Assembly: GCF_012689525.1 (NCBI RefSeq)
Contig: NZ_CP051515.1
Span: 496,001 to 560,000, forward strand
DNA length: 64,000 nucleotides
DNA from: Paraburkholderia aromaticivorans
Lineage (GTDB): Bacteria > Pseudomonadota > Gammaproteobacteria > Burkholderiales > Burkholderiaceae
Direction of reading: 5' to 3'
Of this stretch, positions 17,343 through 25,451 are shown in pieces (the stretch's first letter is position 1; every line of letters starts with the position of its first letter). Both the position numbers and the translations under genes were made by a program. Under the pieces are notes generated by a model. The model was not told where the DNA came from, ran no database searches, and was given only the letters and a program-made list of their open reading frames with translations.

Positions 17343-18527
17343 ATGAGAAAGGTTGGGAGATTGTTCGGCAGGTTGGTTCGGAGCAGCAGCTCGCGCACAT
17401 TGAAAGTGCTCTGTGCGGCCAAAACAGGACTGTTCGTCAGCGCTCTATGCACTGCGACGCTGTACTCCGTCTCAGTGACCGCGCAGTCGTCGGTGACCCT
17501 CTATGGACTTGTGGACGCCGGGATTCGCTACACGACGCATGCGAATCCGGCCGGCGATTCCCAGGTTCAACTCGCAGGCGGCGAGAGCGAGAGCCACTTC
17601 GGACTTAAGGGCGCGGAGGACATTGGAGGCGGCACGAAGATCCTGTTCCAGATCGAGGATCGTTTTTTTCTGAACTCGGGGGCCACTGACCCAGCCTATC
17701 CGTTCTTCAATACCGCTCTTGTCGGCCTGCAATCGGCCAGCTTCGGAAAGTTGACGATGGGGCGTCAGCTCAATCCCCTTTCTGACGCAGTTCTGAGTGC
17801 CTTCGTGACTAATCCATGGCTGCCGACCTTCTACCAGTTTCGGCCGGAAGTCATGATGGCTCAGGGCGTATGGACAAGCAACATGGTCAAATACACGGCG
17901 CGATGGCAATACCTGACGGCGGAGGTGTCGTATGCGTTTGGTGGCAATGCCGGCGCGTTCGGCGCGGGTAGCCAGATTGGGGCATCGGTCCTTTATTTGC
18001 CCGGTGCGCCGCTGCGCCTGGGCGCCGCGTACCTGGACTCACGCGATGCGGTGAACGGCGCCGCACACTTGAAATCCTGGACCGCCGGCGGGTCATATAC
18101 GTTCGACAGTACGACGTTCATTGCCGGCTGGGCCGTGAACCGGCAGGACGCCGGCTTTGTCGGCAACTTTCCTAACGGCCCATTCAGCTCGCCCGAGTTG
18201 ACCGCGATTAAATTCAATACATTCAGTTCGCGGCAAATGTTTTTCGGCGGGGTGACGCAGGCAGTAGGCGATGCGACCCATCTTTCCGCCAATGTGTGGC
18301 GGACGATCCAGACCGGGAAAAAACAGTCAGCCGATGGAAACGCAACGCAATTCCAGCTGCTTGCGGACCACAACTGGTCCAAACGCACGGATACGTATCT
18401 GGAGGTGGACTACTCGCTGTACCGGGGCGGACTGGTTGGAGCCCAGTTCCAGGGAGTCAACGCCCTGAGTTCTGCGTTCGGTACGACCCAACTGGGCGTC
18501 ATGGCTGGCGTGCGGCATCTATTCTAG
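17343..18527 (+). CDS. Gram-negative porin (Burkholderia OpcP/OmpC-like)
   Basis: A 394-residue trimeric outer-membrane porin. A long signal peptide ends near SVSVTA, and the mature protein begins QSSVTLYGLVDAGI, the hallmark of burkholderial porins. GLKGAEDIGGGTKILFQIE follows, and the last residues LGVMAGVRHLF end in Phe as BamA-inserted barrels require. The ATG at 17343 has GGAG eight bases upstream. It lies 103 bp downstream of the CoA ligase and upstream of a strong terminator hairpin, so it is likely the last gene of the TetR-controlled unit, admitting the substrate of that pathway. Confidence 0.92.
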   Translation: MRKVGRLFGRLVRSSSSRTLKVLCAAKTGLFVSALCTATLYSVSVTAQSSVTLYGLVDAGIRYTTHANPAGDSQVQLAGGESESHFGLKGAEDIGGGTKILFQIEDRFFLNSGATDPAYPFFNTALVGLQSASFGKLTMGRQLNPLSDAVLSAFVTNPWLPTFYQFRPEVMMAQGVWTSNMVKYTARWQYLTAEVSYAFGGNAGAFGAGSQIGASVLYLPGAPLRLGAAYLDSRDAVNGAAHLKSWTAGGSYTFDSTTFIAGWAVNRQDAGFVGNFPNGPFSSPELTAIKFNTFSSRQMFFGGVTQAVGDATHLSANVWRTIQTGKKQSADGNATQFQLLADHNWSKRTDTYLEVDYSLYRGGLVGAQFQGVNALSSAFGTTQLGVMAGVRHLF

Positions 18528-18567
18528 GCTGCCGCCCGCACCACACGCGGCTTGAAAGAGCGCTGCC

Positions 18568-18587
18568 GGGAGCGATCGCTCCCTTTT
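18568..18587 (+). terminator. Rho-independent terminator after the porin gene
   Basis: GGGAGC-GATC-GCTCCC forms a perfect 6-bp stem with a tetraloop and is followed directly by TTTT. It lies 41 bp after the porin stop codon. It would separate the porin unit from the PHA operon downstream. Confidence 0.7.
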
Positions 18588-18699
18588 CAACCTTCGCTTT
18601 ACGCTGCCGCTTCTTCCGCGACGCTGAGTCACCCCGCGCAGCCGCCCACCAGCGCGCGAGCGCCGCCAGTCTTCGAGTTCCGCCGGCACCCCATCGATC

Positions 18700-18715
18700 T
18701 CCCCCGTTCAGGGGA
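18700..18715. promoter_or_regulatory. GGGGA-core dyad, candidate MalT-like regulator site (PHA operon)
   Basis: TCCCCCGTTCAGGGGA is a near-perfect dyad 119 bp upstream of the first gene of the PHA operon. Its reverse-oriented copy TCCCCTGTACGGGGGA at 28247-28262 differs at one base and sits upstream of the MalT-like regulator and the divergent beta-oxidation operon. Both contain GGGGA, the core of the E. coli MalT box. It is the best candidate binding site for the regulator encoded at 25452-28166. Confidence 0.65.
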
Positions 18716-18833
18716 TGGTCCCGCCTATCCGATCGCCCCGATCATGGCATCACTCGGGGACGCCACCGTATGCGCGACGCAACGACGCGCCGGAGCCGGC
18801 CCGCTATCCATTCATAGATGCGAGGAGACACAG

Positions 18834-20477
<1,644 letters not shown>

Positions 20478-20499
20478 CCGGTCACGAGGAGCAAGCACG

Positions 20500-20964
20500 A
20501 TGAGCATCAAGGACTATCGCATCGCGACGATCGACGACTTCGTCGGCCGCGATCTGGGCGTGTCGGACTGGGTCACGGTCGATCAGGCGCGCATCGACGC
20601 TTTCGCGCAATGCACGGGCGACAAGCAGTGGATCCACGTGGACGTGGAACGCGCGAAGCGCGAAAGCCCGTTCGGCGGCACGATCGCCCACGGTTATCTG
20701 ACGCTCTCGCTGCTGGCCGCGCTGGCCATCGAGATCGGTCTGATTCCCGAGGACGCGTCGGCCGGCCTCAACTACGGCCTGGACAAAGTGCGCTTCATGA
20801 CACCGGTGAAGGCCGGCGCGCGGGTGCGCAACCGCGTGACCCTCGCGGCCGTGGAAGCGAAGGGCGGCGGCCGGATCATCGTGAAGACGATGAACGAACT
20901 GCAGATCGAGGGCGAGGACAAGCCGGCCTTGATCGCCGAGTCACTGGCGATGCTCGTCGCATGA
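20500..20964 (+). CDS. MaoC-family enoyl-CoA hydratase (PhaJ role likely)
   Basis: A 154-residue single hot-dog protein of the MaoC/NodN class. The catalytic pair of the hydratase motif is Asp41 and His46 in TGDKQWIHVD, followed by SPFGGTIAHGYLTLSL. In a PHA operon such a protein most likely acts as an R-specific enoyl-CoA hydratase, turning trans-2-enoyl-CoA from beta-oxidation into (R)-3-hydroxyacyl-CoA, the synthase substrate. The QW in GDKQWIH is commoner in NodN-like members than in classical PhaJ (D-x-N-P-x-H), so the activity is inferred. It has AGGAG before the ATG and lies 22 bp after the ligase. Confidence 0.82.
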   Translation: MSIKDYRIATIDDFVGRDLGVSDWVTVDQARIDAFAQCTGDKQWIHVDVERAKRESPFGGTIAHGYLTLSLLAALAIEIGLIPEDASAGLNYGLDKVRFMTPVKAGARVRNRVTLAAVEAKGGGRIIVKTMNELQIEGEDKPALIAESLAMLVA

Positions 20965-21011
20965 TCCCTGCCACTGTTGAAAAAACCAAGCGTCGTTCGA
21001 GGAGCAGCAAG

Positions 21012-22727
21012 ATGGCGGAGACAACTGACAACGCGTCGCGAAACGATCAGACGGATGATCTCGCGGCATCGGCCGCCGAAGGCATGCTGGGCCCCAACCC
21101 GTTTGTCGGGCTGCGCCCGTGCGACATTCTGGCGACCGCGCAGCAGATCGGCACGCAGGCGCTGCGGCAACCCGCGCTGGTCCTCGAGCAGGAAGCGGCA
21201 CTCGTGCGCGAACTGATCGCCGCGTTGTACGGCGGCGCCCGCGAGGGCGCGGAAGCGTCGCCGAAGGTCGACAGGCGTTTTGCCGACCCTGCCTGGCGCG
21301 ACAACTCGCTCTACCGCATCACGCTGCAGAGCTACCTGGCATGGCGCGACGCGCTTGGCGGATTTGTCGAGCGCTCCGCGCTGGATCCGAAATCGAAGGA
21401 ACGCGCGCAGTTCGTGATGTCGCTGTTCACGGAGGCGCTGTCGCCGACGAACACGCTGTTGGGCAATCCTGAAGCGTTGAAGAAGATCGTCGATTCGGGC
21501 GGCGCGAGCCTCATGGGCGGCATGAAGAACCTCATGACGGACCTGCTGCAGAACCAGGGCATGCCCGCGCAGGTCGACAAGGCAGCGTTCGAGGTGGGCA
21601 AGAATCTCGGCACGACGCCGGGCGCGGTGGTGTTTCGCAACGAGGTGCTCGAACTGATCCAGTATGCGCCGGCGACCGCGCAGGTCTACAGCCGCCCGCA
21701 ATTGATCGTGCCGCCGCAGATCAACAAGTTTTATGTGTTCGACCTGTCCGAAGGCAAGAGCATCGTGGACTACCTCGTCAAGAGCGAGTTCCAGGTGTTC
21801 ATGGTGAGCTGGCGTAATCCGACCGCGGCGCAGAGCCACTGGGATCTCGACACGTACGTCGGCGCGCTCCTCGAAGCGATCGCGGCGGTGCGCGACATCA
21901 CCGGCAGCGACGATGTCAATCTGCACGGCGCGTGCTCCGGTGCAATGACGATCTCCGCGCTGCTCGGCCATCTCGCGGCTCGCGGCGAAACGGCTGTCAA
22001 CGCCGCGACGCTGATGGTCGCCGTGCTGGACAACAAGGCCGACTCGCAGCTCGGTCTGTTCGCCACGCCCGAAGCCATCGCGGCGGCGAAACAGAACAGC
22101 CTGTCGAAGGGTGTGCTCGCCGGCGAGGAGATGGGGCGCGTGTTCGCGTGGATGCGGCCCAACGATCTGGTATGGAACTACTGGGTGAACAACTATCTGC
22201 TGGGCAAGACGCCGCCCGCGTTCGACATCCTCTACTGGAACAACGACGCGACCCGGCTGCCGGCGCGGATGCATGGGCAACTGCTCGACATCTTCGTGGG
22301 CAATCTGTTCAGCAAGCCGCGCGCGCTGTCGGTGCTGGGCACGCCGATCGACCTGTCCGGCGTCACGTGCGACAAGTACGTGGTGGCGGGCATGACGGAT
22401 CACATCACGCCGTGGAAAGGCGTGTACAACACCGCGCGGACGTTCGGCGGCGACACGCGGTTCGTGCTGAGTTCGAGCGGGCATATCCAGAGTCTGATCA
22501 ACCCGCCCGGCAATCCGAAGGCGAAGTACTTCGTCAACGCCGGCTTGCCGGCGAATGCCGACGCATGGCTGGCCGGCGCGCAGGCGGAGAAAGAGTCGTG
22601 GTGGGGCAATTGGGCAGGCTGGCTGCGCGAACGCTCCGGCGACCTGCGCGCGGCGCCGGCCGCGCCCGGCAACGAGCGGCACCCGGCGGCCGTCAAGGCG
22701 CCGGGCACCTACGTGATGGAAGCGTGA
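21012..22727 (+). CDS. phaC: Class II-like polyhydroxyalkanoate synthase
   Basis: A 571-residue PHA synthase that polymerises (R)-3-hydroxyacyl-CoA on granules. Catalytic residues by position are Cys308 (NLHGACSGAM), Asp463 (AGMTDHITPW) and His491 (SSSGHIQS), each 12 beyond the Pseudomonas class II numbering of 296, 451 and 479. Class II hallmarks include VVPPQINKFYVFDLS-like IVPPQINKFYVFDLS, MRPNDLVWNYWVNNYLLG and PPAFDILYWNND. No PhaE or PhaR partner is present. The lipase-like box ends in Ala (GACSGA) where class II enzymes have Gly. The start at 21012 follows GAGGAG; an ATG at 20961 overlapping the MaoC stop is less likely. Medium-chain monomers are predicted. Confidence 0.95.
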   Translation: MAETTDNASRNDQTDDLAASAAEGMLGPNPFVGLRPCDILATAQQIGTQALRQPALVLEQEAALVRELIAALYGGAREGAEASPKVDRRFADPAWRDNSLYRITLQSYLAWRDALGGFVERSALDPKSKERAQFVMSLFTEALSPTNTLLGNPEALKKIVDSGGASLMGGMKNLMTDLLQNQGMPAQVDKAAFEVGKNLGTTPGAVVFRNEVLELIQYAPATAQVYSRPQLIVPPQINKFYVFDLSEGKSIVDYLVKSEFQVFMVSWRNPTAAQSHWDLDTYVGALLEAIAAVRDITGSDDVNLHGACSGAMTISALLGHLAARGETAVNAATLMVAVLDNKADSQLGLFATPEAIAAAKQNSLSKGVLAGEEMGRVFAWMRPNDLVWNYWVNNYLLGKTPPAFDILYWNNDATRLPARMHGQLLDIFVGNLFSKPRALSVLGTPIDLSGVTCDKYVVAGMTDHITPWKGVYNTARTFGGDTRFVLSSSGHIQSLINPPGNPKAKYFVNAGLPANADAWLAGAQAEKESWWGNWAGWLRERSGDLRAAPAAPGNERHPAAVKAPGTYVMEA

Positions 22728-22799
22728 AGCACACCTTTTTGGCCGGCTAACGACTAACGGCCATCCCTTTTCTGATGCAATTTTTTTGGAGAGTTGATC

Positions 22800-23219
22800 A
22801 TGGATTCAACCAACGCTAACAGCATTTTCACCGAGTACACGAAGCTCATCAGTCAGTTCAAGCTGCCGGGTATCGACACCGGCGCGCTTCTCGAATCGCG
22901 CCGCAAGGACATCGAGGCGCTCGCCGAGGCCAACACCACCGCACTCGCGGGCGTCCAGTCGCTGGCCAACAAGCAGGTGGACATCCTGAAAACGACGCTC
23001 ACCGAACTGCAATCGCTGGTCGGTCGCTTGAGCGCGTCCGGCGGCCAGCCCACAAAAGCCGGCGAAGTGGTTCAACAGGCACTGCACAAGGCGCTGATCG
23101 ACATGCAGGAACTCGCCGACACCGCGTACCGCGCGCAGTCGGACAGCGTTGCGGTGGTCACGAAGCGCGTCGCCGAGCACGTCGAAGAGTTGAAGACGCT
23201 GCTGCAACCCAAGAAGTAA
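22800..23219 (+). CDS. Phasin family granule protein
   Basis: A 139-residue all-helical amphipathic protein with no signal peptide: FTEYTKLISQFKLPGIDTG, then RRKDIEALAEANTTALAGVQ and a long helical tail ending EHVEELKTLLQPKK. This is the pattern of short phasins that coat PHA granules. It lies between the synthase (72-bp gap) and the depolymerase genes. The ATG at 22800 follows GGAGAG; a TTG two codons earlier is possible. Its placement in a class II-type cluster differs from Pseudomonas, where the larger PhaF and PhaI have this role. Confidence 0.88.
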   Translation: MDSTNANSIFTEYTKLISQFKLPGIDTGALLESRRKDIEALAEANTTALAGVQSLANKQVDILKTTLTELQSLVGRLSASGGQPTKAGEVVQQALHKALIDMQELADTAYRAQSDSVAVVTKRVAEHVEELKTLLQPKK

Positions 23220-23281
23220 GGCGGCCTCGCGATGCGGCACGCCGAACTCCCGATGTCGAACTTTATAAGAGGGCCGTTCGG

Positions 23282-24124
23282 ATGATCGATATGCAATCCA
23301 CTCCCGCGTCTGTCGCCGGCATGCAAATCCAGATGGTCGAAGTCAACGGCCAGGTGTTGCGTGTCGCGACGCGGCAGGGCAGCGACGCGTCGCCGCCGCT
23401 GCTCATTTTCAATGGCATCGGCGCCAACCTCGAATTGGTGGAGCCGTTCGTCGCTGCGCTCGAGGACGTGAGCGTCATCATTTTCGACGTTCCCGGCGTG
23501 GGCGGCTCGCCCGCGCCCGTCGTGCCGTATCGCTTCTCGACACTGTCCGTGCTGAGCGAGCGGCTGCTATCGCGGCTCGGCTACGACGGGCCCGTCGACG
23601 TGCTCGGCGTTTCGTGGGGCGGCGCGCTTGCGCAGCAGTTCGCGCGTCTCTATCCGGCGCGTTGCCGTCGGCTGATTCTCGCGGCGACCTCGCCGGGCGT
23701 CATCATGGTGCCGGCGAAACTGTCGGTGCTGTCGAAGCTGATCGGACCGCGCCGCTATACCGATCCGGCCTATCTTCAGGAAGTGGGCGCGGAAATCTAC
23801 GGCGGTGCGTACCGGCGGGATCCGTCGTTGCTGCGGAACCACGCGCGGCACATTCAGGCGCCCCGCGGCCGCGGCTACCTCTACCAGTTGCTGGCCGCAG
23901 CGGGCTGGACCAGCTTGCCCTGGCTCGGCGCATTGCGCCAGACGACGCTCGTGATGCACGGCAACGACGATCCCATCGTCCCGCTGACCAACGCGAAGAT
24001 TCTCGCCGCCCGCATCCCGCACGCGACGCTCTATGTGATCGACGACGGCCACCTGTTCCTCATCACGCGCGCCAAGGACGTCGCTCCCGTGATACGCCGG
24101 TTTCTGCGGCAGGAGGCGGGTTGA
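23282..24124 (+). CDS. phaZ: Intracellular mcl-PHA depolymerase, PhaZ type
   Basis: A 280-residue alpha/beta hydrolase. The nucleophile is Ser111 in GVSWGG, followed by ALAQQFARLYPARCRRLIL and ATSPG; the acid and histidine are in GNDDPIVPL and DDGHLFLITRA. This series of motifs is that of the Pseudomonas intracellular depolymerase PhaZ, found between the two synthase genes there, and differs from the short-chain PhaZ of Cupriavidus. It releases (R)-3-hydroxyacids from granules. Its presence strongly supports medium-chain polymer as the product. The stop overlaps the next start by 4 nt. Confidence 0.92.
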   Translation: MIDMQSTPASVAGMQIQMVEVNGQVLRVATRQGSDASPPLLIFNGIGANLELVEPFVAALEDVSVIIFDVPGVGGSPAPVVPYRFSTLSVLSERLLSRLGYDGPVDVLGVSWGGALAQQFARLYPARCRRLILAATSPGVIMVPAKLSVLSKLIGPRRYTDPAYLQEVGAEIYGGAYRRDPSLLRNHARHIQAPRGRGYLYQLLAAAGWTSLPWLGALRQTTLVMHGNDDPIVPLTNAKILAARIPHATLYVIDDGHLFLITRAKDVAPVIRRFLRQEAG

Positions 24125-25410
24125 GTGCCGTCGCGAATGACGACGAAGGTGCGCGGCCTGCCACGGCCGTTGCGCCCGAGTACCTGAAAGCGCTGCGCCT
24201 GAAGCGGATGCGGCGAACCGCGACGGGTTTGCTCGCGGTGCTGATCGCGCTGCTGCTCCTGTCCGTCGTGTGGCAGGGCGAGTATCCGTGGCTGGCATGG
24301 CTGCGCGCGTTTGCGGAAGCGGGCACGGTCGGCGCGATCGCGGACTGGTATGCCGTCGTCGCGTTGTTCCGGCGTCCGTTCGGTCTGCCGGTTCCGCATA
24401 CGGCCATCATTCCGCAGAACCAGCAGCGGATCGCCGAGAGTCTCGGCAACTTCGTCGAAGAGAATTTCCTGACGCCCGAGCTCATCATCGGCAGGCTGAG
24501 CGGCCACAACGCCGCGCGGGCGCTGGCGCAGTGGCTCGCCGTGCCGGACAACAGCCGGGCGATCGCCGATGTCGTCGCGGATTCGCTGCCGGGATTGCTG
24601 AACGGGATAGACGAAGCGGACGTCGAGCGCTTTTTCGAACGTCTGGTGATACCGCAATTGCGTGCGCTCGATGTGTCCCGTGCGGCCGGCAGCGTGCTGA
24701 AAGTGCTGACGGAAGGCGGCCGGCATCAGCCGCTGCTGGACCACGGGTTAGAGGCGCTGGAGAAGTGGCTGACGGCCAACGTGGACATGATCAAGGCCAG
24801 ATTCAGCGCGGCCTCGCGATACACGCCCGTGCCGCTCGACGCGTATATCGTCAGAAAATTCGTCGAAGGCATCATCGCGCTGCTTCATGACGTGGCGGCA
24901 GATCCCGATCACGAGCTTCGTCATCAGTTCGACGACGCGGTGCAGGACCTGATCGTTCAGTTGCAGACCTCGGTGGTGCATCGCCGCGTCGGCAAATCAT
25001 TGCTGCGCGACTGCATTCGCTACTTCAGGAATGGGGACTCGTATCGCGTGCTGCTCGACTACGTGTGCACCCGCGTGAGCGCCGATCTCGCGCACGAGCA
25101 TTCGGCGCTGCGCGGCGCGCTGGCGGGCATGCTGGTGTCGCTCGCGAGAGGCGTGGGCAGCGAGCCCGCGATTCAGCACAAGCTGAACGCCTGGTGGCTC
25201 GCGCTGGCTCACGAACTGGTCGTGCGTTATCGGCGCGAACTGTCGGCGCTGATCACCGAGGTCGTGAAAAGCTGGAACGCGGATGAAGTGAGCGGGAAGA
25301 TCGAAGCGGAAATCGGCCGCGATCTGCAATACATCCGGATCAACGGCACGTTCGTGGGCGGCACGGTCGGCGTGCTGCTCCATGCGGTCGCACTCGTGGT
25401 CGCGCGGTGA
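24121..25410 (+). CDS. DUF445 family membrane protein
   Basis: A 429-residue protein of the DUF445 (YjiN-like) family. A hydrophobic segment covers about residues 32-48 (LLAVLIALLLLSVVW), followed by AFAEAGTVGAIADWYAVVALFRRPFGLPVPHTAIIP, here recognised by its AIADWYAVVALF core, a long helical middle, and a hydrophobic C-terminal segment (TVGVLLHAVALVV). A TTG start at 24121 is inferred: it overlaps the phaZ stop as TTGA, has AGGAGG just upstream, and no in-frame ATG or GTG fits. The overlap implies translational coupling with phaZ. Function is unknown; anchoring or membrane partitioning of granules is only a guess. Confidence 0.8.
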   Translation: MSAVANDDEGARPATAVAPEYLKALRLKRMRRTATGLLAVLIALLLLSVVWQGEYPWLAWLRAFAEAGTVGAIADWYAVVALFRRPFGLPVPHTAIIPQNQQRIAESLGNFVEENFLTPELIIGRLSGHNAARALAQWLAVPDNSRAIADVVADSLPGLLNGIDEADVERFFERLVIPQLRALDVSRAAGSVLKVLTEGGRHQPLLDHGLEALEKWLTANVDMIKARFSAASRYTPVPLDAYIVRKFVEGIIALLHDVAADPDHELRHQFDDAVQDLIVQLQTSVVHRRVGKSLLRDCIRYFRNGDSYRVLLDYVCTRVSADLAHEHSALRGALAGMLVSLARGVGSEPAIQHKLNAWWLALAHELVVRYRRELSALITEVVKSWNADEVSGKIEAEIGRDLQYIRINGTFVGGTVGVLLHAVALVVAR

Positions 25411-25451
25411 AACGCAAGGGCCACGAGTTCGTCAGATGCGTGAACAGCCTG

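Larger units (their letters stand above)
18528..18833. other. Intergenic region, porin terminator and PHA operon promoter
   Basis: This 306-bp gap holds the terminator hairpin at 18568-18587 and the GGGGA-containing dyad at 18700-18715. The frame of the next gene is open through the gap, but that extension has no protein similarity. No consensus sigma-70 promoter stands out; activator-dependent promoters often lack a good -35 box. Confidence 0.6.

Noticed and set aside
18552..18833. N-terminal extension of the AlkK-like ligase
   Set aside because: It would cross a terminator hairpin and the GGGGA dyad, has no similarity, and a good ribosome site precedes 18834.
23614..24120. Longer DUF445 protein starting inside phaZ
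   Set aside because: The segment is an out-of-frame shadow of phaZ; DUF445 similarity starts only after 24121.
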